A stretch of DNA of 47,686 nt, from positions 1 through 47,686 of the forward strand of contig DDIS01000064.1 of NCBI GenBank assembly GCA_002338615.1, read 5' to 3'. Of this stretch, positions 30,177-39,200 are shown piece by piece. Position 1 is the stretch's first letter, and each line of letters opens with the position of its first letter. The notes below the pieces were generated by a model. It saw nothing but the letters and a program-made list of their open reading frames with translations, was not told where the DNA came from and did not search any database. A program made the position numbers and the translations under genes. The DNA comes from Proteobacteria bacterium UBA1844 (lineage in GTDB: Bacteria > Pseudomonadota > Gammaproteobacteria > Steroidobacterales > Woeseiaceae).

Positions 30177-31200
30177 GCAGCTCCTGCGCGAGATCCTGTA
30201 TCCCGCGCGTTCACTGGCGTGCGTGTTTGCGATGCTGGGGTTTTTCGCACTGCTGCTACTGGCCGCATACGCCCGTTTGCTTGGCATCTGGCTGGCAGCC
30301 ATTGTCGTCCCGGCCCTGTTTCGCTACCTGATCATCGTCGCGGAACAAAGAGCCAATGATCGAGAGGTTGAACCGCCAGGCATTGAGTTTTTTTCCCTGG
30401 GCGGCAATCTCTGGACACTGTTTCCTGCCATTCCTTTGCTGGTGCTGGTGGCCCTTATCCAGGGTGCGGCTGCCTGGGGCATTGCCTCGCAGATCCTCCT
30501 GGGCCTGGGTTTTCTCGCGGTGTTTCCGGCAATGATGGCGGTCCTCGTGATTACACATTCACCGGCGCAGAGTCTGAACCCGGTTGCGATCTACCATCTC
30601 ATACGCGAGGTTGGCGGAAGTTACCTTTATGCACCGCTGCTGATCGTTGTACTGGCCTTTGTTCCGGACCAGCTGGTCGTGTTGCCGGGCTGGTTTCGCC
30701 TGCTTGCCGGACTGTACCTGGCATTTGCATTCTATGCGGTGGTCGGCGGTTTGATCCGGGAAGCTGATCTCATCGATGACCTCGAATTGCCGGACCCGGT
30801 TCTGCCCGATCAGGCGGACAGGGCATCACTCAGTCTGCGTGAACGCAGGTTCGCCCTGAATCACGCTTACGCCCTGATCAGTCGCGGGAATCGTGACGGC
30901 GGGCTGCACCATCTAGCCAGCCACATCGACAGTGAACCCGATCCGGCTGCCGCGTGGCCGTGGTTTCTGGAGCAGATGCTGCGCTGGGAAAACCCCGATC
31001 CGGCGCTTTATTTTGCGCAGCGCTACCTCAAGTACCTGCTCCTGCACGGTGAGTCGGTCAAGGCCGTGAAACTCCTGTTGCGATGCCGCCTGCAGAACGA
31101 CGAATTCCGGCCATTCAGGGAGGACCGTGATGCCGCCGCCGATGCGGCGCGCGTTTGTGGTAACAATGAGTTAGCCGAATCGCTCGAAAAGTACCGATAA
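30166..31200 (+). CDS. Membrane protein of unknown function
   Basis: This 344-residue protein has about five to six hydrophobic helices in its first 200 residues (for example SLACVFAMLGFFALLLLAAY, LWTLFPAIPLLVLVALIQG, LYAPLLIVVLAFVPDQLVVL). A soluble helical C-terminal part of about 130 residues (from LSLRERRFALNHAYALISRG to the end) follows. Its repeats RGNRDGGLHHLASHIDSEPD and RYLKYLLLHGESVKAVKLLLRC look like degenerate TPR helices. The ATG at 30166 lies inside the end of yidD, giving an 11-base overlap and likely coupling. Whether it works with YidD is unknown. I do not recognise the family. Confidence 0.7.
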   Translation: MNPRQLLREILYPARSLACVFAMLGFFALLLLAAYARLLGIWLAAIVVPALFRYLIIVAEQRANDREVEPPGIEFFSLGGNLWTLFPAIPLLVLVALIQGAAAWGIASQILLGLGFLAVFPAMMAVLVITHSPAQSLNPVAIYHLIREVGGSYLYAPLLIVVLAFVPDQLVVLPGWFRLLAGLYLAFAFYAVVGGLIREADLIDDLELPDPVLPDQADRASLSLRERRFALNHAYALISRGNRDGGLHHLASHIDSEPDPAAAWPWFLEQMLRWENPDPALYFAQRYLKYLLLHGESVKAVKLLLRCRLQNDEFRPFREDRDAAADAARVCGNNELAESLEKYR

Positions 31201-31249
31201 GTCCCTTGTAAAAGGGCCTTTGTCGTGGTGTGATCAAGGAACGAAAATC

Positions 31250-31510
31250 ATGGATAAACGCTTGCTGCAAATACTGCGTTGCCCGGTCACGCACAAAGGC
31301 CTGTCACTCGCGCGTCGCGAGACGATTGGGCGGGTCAATGCGGCCATCAAGTCTGGTATTCTCAGTAATCGCGACGGTACCCTGCTCACCGAAACGCTCG
31401 ATGAGGCGCTGGTTACAGACGACAGCAAGTTGCTGTATCCCATCGCAAATGGTATCCCCGTGCTGCTGGAAGGCGAGTCCGTTCGTCTCGATCAACTGGA
31501 AGCGTATTGA
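31250..31510 (+). CDS. Trm112-like small protein
   Basis: This 86-residue protein of the Trm112/YcaR type has the family frame MDKRLLQILRCPVTHKGL at the start and LLYPIANGIPVLLEGE at the end. Only one cysteine (C11) remains, so the four-cysteine zinc site of eukaryotic Trm112 is absent and replaced by a CPVTH variant. An insertion of about 25 residues (INAAIKSGILSNRDGTLLTE-like) separates the two halves. Such proteins can support partner enzymes, but no partner is evident here. AAGGA at 31236-31240 precedes the ATG. The stop overlaps the TTG of holA (TTGA). Confidence 0.8.
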   Translation: MDKRLLQILRCPVTHKGLSLARRETIGRVNAAIKSGILSNRDGTLLTETLDEALVTDDSKLLYPIANGIPVLLEGESVRLDQLEAY

Positions 31511-32541
31511 ATCTTACGGCCAAGCAGCTTTCCGCCCACCTGAAGAAAAACCTCGCGTCCTGTTATCTCATTTCCGGCGACGAACACCTGCTGGTCGATG
31601 AGGTACTGGATCGCATCCGGCATACGGCGCGTGAACGAGGTTTCATATCGCGCGAGGTCTACGTTGCAACGGACAGCTTCGACTGGTCGCAATTAGCGGC
31701 CGCCGGCGCGAACCTGTCATTGTTTGCCGACCAGCGCATCCTGGAATTGCGCCTGCCAACCGGCAAGCCGGGCCGCGCCGGCAGCCAGGCAATTGCCGAT
31801 TTTGCCGCACAAATGGGCCCCGAACTGCTGTTGCTGGTCCGCACGCCGAAACTCGATCGCAATAGCGCGAAGGCCAAATGGGTGCAGGCGCTGACGAAAG
31901 AAGGCGTCCACATCGCAATCTGGCCGATCGACTTGCGTGAATTGCCGGGCTGGATCGGCGCGCGCATGCGAGCCGCAGGCCTGCAACCCGATCAGGGAGC
32001 TGTGCAGATGATTGCCGATCGCGTCGAGGGCAATCTGCTCGCCGCGAGCCAGGAAATCGAGAAGTTGCGCCTGTTGCTAGGCGCCGGGCGGGTGACCAGT
32101 GAGGATGTTGGACACGCGGTGGCTGACAGCAGCCGTTTCGATGTTTACAAACTGGCGGATGCGGCGCTCGCCGGGGACGCAAAACGGGCCATCAGGATAC
32201 TCGCGGGGTTGCGCAGAGAAGGCGTGCTGCCAGTGCTGGTCGCCTGGTCACTGACTCGCGAATTGCGGGGGCTGGCGAAAGTTTCCGAGCAGCTGGCGCG
32301 CAAAGTCGACCTTATGAGCGCGATGAGAAAGGCGGGTATCTGGAGTAGCAAACAAGATCTTGTACGAGCGGCAGTCGGACGACATTCCTATGCCTCGCTG
32401 CTCGGCCTGTTGCAGGCTGCGGGACGAACAGATGCGGCAGCGAAAGGCCAGAGCGGCGATGACCCCTGGCAGCTGAGCGCCGATATCGTGCTGCGGCTGG
32501 CATTGGGCCCGATTGACACCTGCACGATCGCTGCCGCATGA
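31507..32541 (+). CDS. holA: DNA polymerase III subunit delta
   Basis: This 344-residue clamp-loader subunit opens the beta sliding clamp. The family N-terminus is LTAKQLSAHLKKNLASCYLISGDEHLLVDE. Family blocks ERGFISREVYV, SLFADQRILELRLP and DSSRFDVYKLADAALAGDAKRAIRIL lie along the three-domain AAA+-like fold. The Walker A lysine is absent, as in all delta subunits. The start is TTG at 31507, overlapping the preceding stop. The end overlaps nadD (ATGA at 32538-32541). In relatives it directly follows lptE. Confidence 0.95.
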   Translation: MNLTAKQLSAHLKKNLASCYLISGDEHLLVDEVLDRIRHTARERGFISREVYVATDSFDWSQLAAAGANLSLFADQRILELRLPTGKPGRAGSQAIADFAAQMGPELLLLVRTPKLDRNSAKAKWVQALTKEGVHIAIWPIDLRELPGWIGARMRAAGLQPDQGAVQMIADRVEGNLLAASQEIEKLRLLLGAGRVTSEDVGHAVADSSRFDVYKLADAALAGDAKRAIRILAGLRREGVLPVLVAWSLTRELRGLAKVSEQLARKVDLMSAMRKAGIWSSKQDLVRAAVGRHSYASLLGLLQAAGRTDAAAKGQSGDDPWQLSADIVLRLALGPIDTCTIAAA

Positions 32542-33191
32542 ACCCACTCGGCGTGTTTGGCGGAACGTTTGATCCGATTCACTATGGCCACCTGCGTACG
32601 GCTTTTGAAATGTTGCAGGCGCTGCGGTTCTTCGAGGTCCGCTTCATACCCTGTGGCGATCCGCCGCACCGTGGCAAGACCTATGCCACTGCGAAGCAAC
32701 GCTTCGAAATGACACGAGCGGCGCTTGCCGGGCAGCCGGGCTTCGTTGTCGACGACCGGGAACTGAGTCGCGACGGGCCGTCTTATTCCATCGATACGCT
32801 GCACAGCTTGCGCGAGGAAATACCAGAGCGGCCAATGGCACTGATACTTGGCATGGATGCGTTTCTCGGCCTGCCGAAATGGCATCGCTGGCTGGATATA
32901 CTCAAAGTCGCCCACATAGTAGTTGCACATAGGCCGGGATGGCGGGCTCCGGATATCGGACCGCTCGGCGAATTGCTGAGTCGTTGTGGCACGCACCGCA
33001 TTGACGATCTGCACGAACTGACGCACGGCAGGATCCATATACATGCCGTAACCCAGCTTGAGATTTCCTCCACCGAGATACGGGAACTGATCGAAGCTGG
33101 ACGTGATCCGCGTTTTCTGACGCCCGATCCGGTGCGCGAGTTTATCGCGACATCGCGATGTTACGGGGCGCTCGATGAGCGCTTCCTGTGA
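32538..33191 (+). CDS. nadD: Nicotinate-nucleotide adenylyltransferase
   Basis: This 217-residue enzyme makes NaAD from NaMN and ATP in NAD synthesis. The nucleotidyltransferase core GVFGGTFDPIHYGHLRTA (with the HxGH-type motif HYGH) opens the protein. SSTEIRELIEAGRDP near residues 175-190 is the ISSTxIR motif. The ATG overlaps the holA stop by four bases. The order holA-nadD-rsfS-rlmH is standard for gammaproteobacteria. The stop is followed by a 77-base spacer before rsfS. Confidence 0.97.
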   Translation: MNPLGVFGGTFDPIHYGHLRTAFEMLQALRFFEVRFIPCGDPPHRGKTYATAKQRFEMTRAALAGQPGFVVDDRELSRDGPSYSIDTLHSLREEIPERPMALILGMDAFLGLPKWHRWLDILKVAHIVVAHRPGWRAPDIGPLGELLSRCGTHRIDDLHELTHGRIHIHAVTQLEISSTEIRELIEAGRDPRFLTPDPVREFIATSRCYGALDERFL

Positions 33192-33268
33192 GGTCCGGAA
33201 GGTTTCCAGGAACGCGGAGCGACCGGGTGCTTTTTGGTTATATTTTTTTACACAACTGAAGGAGAAAT

Positions 33269-33643
33269 TTGGCAAATGATACGAGTAGACAGCAGATGAA
33301 CAGCGAACAACTCTGCGCACTGATTGTTGAGGCCCTTGACGATGTCAAGGCGAAGAATATCGTGACGCTCGATGTGCGCGATATGACCACCGTTACGGAC
33401 TACATGATCGTTGCGAGCGGCACCTCGGGTCGGCACGTGACGTCGCTCGTTGAAAACGTAGCGGATAAAGCACGCGCGGCTGGTCGCAAGCCAATTGGAA
33501 TCGAGGGTGAGGAAGGCGGTGAATGGGTGCTGCTGGACCTCGAGGACGCATTGGTGCATGTCATGCTACCGAAAGTTCGCGAATTCTATAATCTTGAAAA
33601 ACTCTGGTCGTTTGGTGCCAACAGCGGAATAGCCGCGACCTGA
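33269..33643 (+). CDS. rsfS: Ribosomal silencing factor RsfS
   Basis: This protein of up to 124 residues binds L14 (uL14) and stops 30S-50S joining during starvation. Family blocks: VTLDVRDMTTVTDYMIVASGTSGRHV, IGIEGEEGGEWVLLDLEDALVHVM, and REFYNLEKLW at the end. The TTG at 33269 has a strong AAGGAG (33259-33264) four bases upstream, so spacing is short. An ATG at 33296 would give 115 residues, nearer the usual 105-110, but lacks a binding site. T-rich sequence (TTATATTTTTTTAC) about 20 bases upstream may hold a promoter. Confidence 0.95.
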   Translation: MANDTSRQQMNSEQLCALIVEALDDVKAKNIVTLDVRDMTTVTDYMIVASGTSGRHVTSLVENVADKARAAGRKPIGIEGEEGGEWVLLDLEDALVHVMLPKVREFYNLEKLWSFGANSGIAAT

Positions 33644-33659
33644 AACTAAAGAGAGCACT

Positions 33660-34130
33660 ATGCACACTCGTCTGCTCGCAGTGGGGTCCCGGCAAGCGGC
33701 CTGGGTCGACGAGGCCGTCACTTCCTACACCGCCCGGTTGCCGCGGGAATGGCATTTTCGCATTGACGTTGTGGCAACGGTGAAGCGCAAGCGCAACGAA
33801 GCCGCAGCGCGCGCCACCCTGGACGAGGGCCAGCAACTGCTGGGGCGCATTGGCGCCAACGAGCAGGTCATTCTGCTGGATGAGCGAGGAACGGAGTGGA
33901 CCAGCCGCGAGCTCGCGGAGCGCTTGTTTCAATGGCAATCAGATGGTCGCGATCTGTGTTTTATCATTGGCGGGCCAGACGGCGTTTCTTCGGCTGTCTC
34001 TGAGCGCGCCGATGCAAGCTGGTCGCTGAGCAAACTGACGCTGCCACATGGCCTCGCGCGGGTTCTGTTTGTCGAGCAATTGTATCGTGCCAATTCCTTG
34101 CAGGCTGGCCACCCATACCATCGTGACTGA
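33660..34130 (+). CDS. rlmH: 23S rRNA pseudouridine(1915) N3-methyltransferase RlmH
   Basis: This 156-residue SPOUT methyltransferase modifies pseudouridine 1915 in helix 69 of assembled 70S ribosomes. The knot region carries FIIGGPDGVSSAV and SLSKLTLPHGLARVLFVEQLYRA, with the C-terminal HPYHRD that completes the active site. The length matches E. coli (155). The ATG follows the rsfS stop by 16 bases with AAGAGAG upstream. Together with rsfS and rng it forms a ribosome and RNA group. Confidence 0.97.
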   Translation: MHTRLLAVGSRQAAWVDEAVTSYTARLPREWHFRIDVVATVKRKRNEAAARATLDEGQQLLGRIGANEQVILLDERGTEWTSRELAERLFQWQSDGRDLCFIIGGPDGVSSAVSERADASWSLSKLTLPHGLARVLFVEQLYRANSLQAGHPYHRD

Positions 34131-34149
34131 CCATCGGAATCGTCCGCCA

Positions 34150-34779
34150 ATGCCCGATCCAAGCTCTACCACGGAGACTCTCGGCTCACCACTGGTGCTG
34201 GCGTCAGCGTCGCCGCGCCGCCGCGCCATTCTCGATGCGCTCGGCGTACGGTATTCGGTGCAGCCTGCCGACATCGATGAACGGCACCTTCCCGGTGAGA
34301 ATGCGTCTGATATGGTACTGCGGCTCGCGTGCGACAAGGCGATGATGGTCGCCGGTCGATATGCGCCGCATTATTGCGTGCTGGGTGCCGATACAGCGGT
34401 CGTTCTCGATGACCAGGTATTCGGCAAGCCCGGGAATGAATCTGACGGCCTGGCCATGTTGCGCGAGCTTTCAGGCCGCGAGCACCGTGTTTTGACGGGA
34501 GTGGTCGTTGTTACGCGGGGCGCCAGTTCCGGGGTTGTGGTCGAAACCCGGGTGAGTTTCCGGAAAATCAGCCCGGACGAGGCGCGCCGCTACTGGCAAA
34601 CCGGCGAACCGCGCGGTAAGGCTGGCGCTTACGCAATCCAGGGCCTTGGCGGTCTGTTCGTCGCGTCAATATCCGGCAGTTATACAGGTGTTGTCGGTTT
34701 GCCGATTTTTGAAACGGGTACCTTGTTGCGCGAGGCAGGTCTCGACCTGTTAGCCGCCTCGGCAGCGGGTCGCCCATAG
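34150..34779 (+). CDS. maf: Maf family nucleoside triphosphate pyrophosphatase
   Basis: This 209-residue house-cleaning pyrophosphatase hydrolyses non-canonical or canonical NTPs such as dTTP and UTP. The Maf signature LVLASASPRRRAILDALGV is near the start. ADTAVVLDDQVFGKP, RELSGREHRVLTGV and GKAGAYAIQGLGGLFV follow in order. The YhdE-type QGLG motif suggests the dTTP/UTPase subgroup. The ATG at 34150 gives the family length; a GTG at 34123 overlapping the rlmH stop is an alternative start. rng follows in 18 bases, as in E. coli. Confidence 0.95.
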   Translation: MPDPSSTTETLGSPLVLASASPRRRAILDALGVRYSVQPADIDERHLPGENASDMVLRLACDKAMMVAGRYAPHYCVLGADTAVVLDDQVFGKPGNESDGLAMLRELSGREHRVLTGVVVVTRGASSGVVVETRVSFRKISPDEARRYWQTGEPRGKAGAYAIQGLGGLFVASISGSYTGVVGLPIFETGTLLREAGLDLLAASAAGRP

Positions 34780-34797
34780 TGTTGGCAGGACCGGAAT

Positions 34798-36279
34798 ATG
34801 AGTGACGAGTCGAACAAGGAAGAAATCCTGATCAACGTGACGCCGAGCGAGGTGCGTGCCGCGCTGCTCGAAAACGGCGTACTGCAGGAGATTTTCATCG
34901 AGCGCGCGGCACGGCGTGGTCTCATCAGCAATATTTACAAAGGCCGCGTGTCGCGCGTGTTGCCCGGCATGCAAGCCGCGTTTATCGATATCGGCCTGGA
35001 GCGAACCGCATTTCTGCACGCCTCGGACATCGCGCATGGCAATCGCTATGAACTCGCGGAGAACGAACTGCCCAACATTCGCGAATTACTGCGCGAAGGC
35101 AGCGACCTGCTGGTGCAGGTAGTGAAGGACCCGATGGGTAACAAAGGCGCACGCCTGACGACCTTCGTGACATTGCCCTCGCGGCACCTCGTGTTGCTGC
35201 CAAAAGGGTCCGGCGTGGGTATTTCGGCGCGCATCGATGACGAGCTGGAACGTGAACGCTTGCGGAGCCTGGTCGAGACTTTGCTGGCGCAGCATCAGCT
35301 CGAATGCGGCGTTATCGTACGCACGGTTGCCGAAGGCGCGGACAATGATGCACTCGCCGCTGACCTCAAGTACCTGACGCGCCTTTGGGAGGTCGTTCAG
35401 GCGCGGTGCAGCAAGGAACCTGTAAAAACCCTGATTCATGAAGACTTGTCGCTGCCACTCAGAGTACTGCGCGATCTCGTAACGAGCGACGTGGAACAGA
35501 TACTGGTTGACAGCAAGCCGGATTTCGCTGCCATGAACGAATTTGCGGCGATTTTTTTACCCGAGGTCGCACCGCGACTGGTCGCTTACGAGCGGCGCCG
35601 GCCGATCTTTGATCTGCACGGCATCGAGGACGAGATCCAAAAGGCAACTGATCGGAATATATCTTTAAAATCAGGTGGGTATGTAGTGTTCGATCAAACG
35701 GAAGCAATGACCACTATCGATGTGAACACGGGCGCCTTTGTCGGCCACAGAAATCTCGAGGACACCATCTACCGGACCAATCTCGAAGCGGCTGTCGCCA
35801 TTGCGCGGCAACTTCGCCTGCGCAATTTGGGTGGCATCATTATTGTCGATTTTATTGATATGGATGAAGTTGAACATCGTGACAACGTGCTGAAGGTACT
35901 TGAAGAATCCATGGCACGAGATCATGCGCGGCACCAGATCCTGCCGGTATCTCCGCTGGGGCTCGTCGAAATGACGCGCAAGCGAACCCGTGAAAGCTTG
36001 CAACACATACTGTGTGAAGATTGTCCTGCCTGCAGCGGGCGCGGCTTCATCATGACGGCCGAAACCGTGTGCTTCGAGGTTTTTCGTGAGGTCATCCGTC
36101 AGGCACGACAATTCGATTTTGAGGAAGCAATCGTGTTGGCGCATCAGGATGTCATCGAATTACTGCTCGATGATCAGGCCCGCGGCCTGGCCGATCTCGA
36201 AGAACAAACCGGCAAATCCATTCGACTGCAAACCGAGGCATTGTATTTGCAGGATCAGTTCGACGTCGTGCTGGTGTAG
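34798..36279 (+). CDS. rng: Ribonuclease G
   Basis: This 493-residue endoribonuclease of the RNase E/G family matures the 5' end of 16S rRNA and degrades some mRNAs. The S1 domain lies at about residues 38-120 (GRVSRVLPGMQAAFIDIGLERTAFLH). Catalytic aspartates are expected in TTIDVNTGAFVG and IIIVDFIDMDEVEHRD. The zinc-link cysteines appear as CEDCPACSGRG. The length matches E. coli RNase G (489), and there is no long RNase E-type scaffold tail. yhdP begins six bases after its stop, the usual order. Confidence 0.97.
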   Translation: MSDESNKEEILINVTPSEVRAALLENGVLQEIFIERAARRGLISNIYKGRVSRVLPGMQAAFIDIGLERTAFLHASDIAHGNRYELAENELPNIRELLREGSDLLVQVVKDPMGNKGARLTTFVTLPSRHLVLLPKGSGVGISARIDDELERERLRSLVETLLAQHQLECGVIVRTVAEGADNDALAADLKYLTRLWEVVQARCSKEPVKTLIHEDLSLPLRVLRDLVTSDVEQILVDSKPDFAAMNEFAAIFLPEVAPRLVAYERRRPIFDLHGIEDEIQKATDRNISLKSGGYVVFDQTEAMTTIDVNTGAFVGHRNLEDTIYRTNLEAAVAIARQLRLRNLGGIIIVDFIDMDEVEHRDNVLKVLEESMARDHARHQILPVSPLGLVEMTRKRTRESLQHILCEDCPACSGRGFIMTAETVCFEVFREVIRQARQFDFEEAIVLAHQDVIELLLDDQARGLADLEEQTGKSIRLQTEALYLQDQFDVVLV

Positions 36280-36284
36280 CGGGC

Positions 36285-39200
36285 ATGCCTCGAAAATACA
36301 GCATCCTGTATCGGCTGACGAAGGTCGCTGCTTATGCAATGGCTGGCGTCGTCGTTTTGCTGGCAATCGCCGTTGGCCTGTTTCGCCTGTTCCTGCCGCG
36401 CTTGCCGGAATACCAGGAGCAGATCAAAACCTGGGCGAGTGATGCCATTGGCCTGCAGGTTGAGTTCACAGCAATGGATGCACGCTGGGCACTCCTCGGA
36501 CCCGAACTCACATTCCACAATGCCGAGTTGATTCGGCCGCAATCAGGGGCCGTGGCTATTGCCGCTGATGAAGTTGGCGTCGGCGTCTCTCTGGCCCGTT
36601 TGTTGCTGGATCGGACCCTGGTGGTTGATACGGTGGCGGTCCGGGATACCCGCATCGAGATTCGCGAACTGGCGGACGGCAGCTGGCTGTTCCAGGGACA
36701 GGCGCCCGGCGACTGGCTGGCGCGACGCGAGGAAGCGCTTGGCTCCATCCAGGTTGTCGGCGAAAACATCGATGTATCCCTGGTGCGTGCCGGGGCAGAA
36801 ACAAATACCGCCTTCGTGGTGCCGCGCCTCGACCTGCGACGGGATCATACGCGCACCGCCGTTGACTTCACCGTGCAATTACCGGCTGCGCTTGGCAGCG
36901 TAATGACCGTCTACGCAACGCAGATCCTCGCGCAGAACGGCCAGCCCGAGCCCTGGAATCTGTCAGTGGAGGTGCCTGACCTGCGCCTGGCCGGCGTTTC
37001 CGACCTGTACCATGACAATACGCGCCAGATTACGTCCGGCAGCGGCCAGGTCGACATGTCGATTGCCATTGCAGGAAGCAAGGTGCAAAGCATCTCGGCG
37101 CAGGTCCGACTCGCCGGTGTAGCGCTGAACAATGCCGCGCCGTTTGATGTCAGTGGCCGGCTGGCCTTCAGCAACAACGTGTCGGGTTGGCTCGTAGCGG
37201 CGGACGAAGTGCAACTAACAACCGCTAACGGTACATGGCCGGAGGCGTCGATGCGCGTCGAAGCGAGCGAGGATAGCGACCACGAATTGGATACGCTGGA
37301 GCTGCGTGGGTCGTACCTGGACCTGTCGCTTATTCCCGCAATCGAACCGTGGCTCACCGCACAGCAGGTCACGATTCTGAAGCGCTGGCATCCGGACGGT
37401 ATCGTCCGCAACCTGGTTGCAACGCTGTCCAATTTGCACGATGAAACGCCGCGCTATGCAGTGACTGCCGAGCTTGATCGGGTGGGTTTCGCTGCCAGCA
37501 ACGACCTGCCGGGCATTCGTGGCTTCTCCGGCAGCCTGCGTGCCGACCAGGACAGTGGTTTGCTCGCGGTGGAGTCGCGTAATACGAGCCTCGATCTGGG
37601 CCGTTGGGTGCCGGAAAACGTCGAGTTTGACGTGCTGGACGGGACGCTGGTGTGGCGTCGCAACGGTGAGAGGTTAACGATCCTGTCCGACAACATCGTG
37701 ATGCGGAACGCTGTAATTGATAGCCAGAGCAGCATCGAGGTCGTGCTGGTCAATGGTGCTTCCCCGACTGTTGACCTGACAAGCAAATGGAGCATTACCG
37801 ACATTGCTGTTGCCAAGCGCTTCATACCAAAGCGTGTCATGACGCCGCAGCTACATGACTGGTTTCAGAATGCGCTGGTCGCGGGCGCCATACATAGCGG
37901 AACGGCGCACCTGAGTGGACCGTTAAACCGGTTTCCGTTTGACGAGGGCGGTGGCCGGTTTTTGGTCAAGGGCCAGGTGACTGATGCGACCTTGCAATAC
38001 CTGCCGACATTTCCGCCGGCATTGATTTCAACGGCCGAGGTCGTACTCGACAAGACGCATCTCTACACCCGGCGCAACCGGTCGACAAGCCAGCGTAATA
38101 CAACGATCAACGCACGGGTGGATATTCGTGATCTGAAAAACCCGGTATTGGAAATTAAAGGCAAATCCAGTGGCACGCTGGTCACGTTGGCCGACTTTGC
38201 CGACAACAGCCCCATCGACAGTATTTTTGGCGGGCAGCTGGACAGGCTCACACTGGGCGGCGATGCCACTCTTGACCTGGATCTGACCGTGCCCCTCAAG
38301 GATTGGCGCGAGTTTGAATTTACGGCGACATTGACCACCGGCAATGGCAGCATCGCTGTCGCAGGATTGCATGCGCCGGTGACAGAGCTCACGGGCACGG
38401 TAAGGATACAAAAGGACGATATCGCGAGTGATGACCTGCATGGCCGGTTTCTAGGCACGCCGGTAGCGGTGAGGATTTTCAGTACACAGGACACCGAGGC
38501 TCGCTATAAGGTCATTGCCGATGCCACGGGATCTGCAACTGCCACGGCCCTGCTCGATGAACTCGGCTTGCCGCTTGAGAAGCAGCTGCGCGGGGCAACT
38601 GATTACCGTGCCCGGTTGCGCTTTCCGCGCGCCGGTATGGATCCTCCGGCAGGGCTCAGCGTTACCATCGAATCGGATCTTGTTGGCATGGCGGTAGATC
38701 TGCCGGCACCGGTAGAGAAAAAAGCTGACGACGCCTGGCCATTGAACGGTGAGATCGTTTTCGAGCCCGGTGGCACGACCATATCTACCCATGGCCGCGT
38801 GCAGTCGAGACTTGGCTGGACGGCAGATTTCACGCGAGTCAACGACCGCTGGGACTTTGACCGCGGCGTGGTCGCGCTTGGCGATTCGCCGTTTGCGATG
38901 CCTGATGTTCGTGGATTGCATATCAGCGGGCACGCCGACGAGGTACGGGTCGAAGAATGGCTCGCATTGTCGCGAGGCGGTGGGGCGGCAGACGGCGCAG
39001 GAGATCGCGTGCGTTCGGTTGATATTGAAGTCAGCAATCTGTACTTCCTCGGCCAGCATCTTACGGATCAGGGAATCCGGGTGGACCGTAGCGCACGCGA
39101 CTGGCTGGTACAGCTTGACGGTGCGGATGTAAGCGGCGCGATTTTCGTTCCCTACGAATTCACGGCAGCGAACAAGCTCGTGCTGGACATGGAGCGTTTC

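Noticed and set aside
31201..31218. Small hairpin CCCTT-GTAA-AAGGG before the Trm112-like gene
   Set aside because: The stem is only five bases with no clear T tract. It is too weak to call a terminator.
34048..34149. An upstream in-frame start for maf within rlmH
   Set aside because: It would overlap rlmH by more than 80 bases and add 34 residues not found in the family; the ATG at 34150 or the GTG at 34123 is more sensible.
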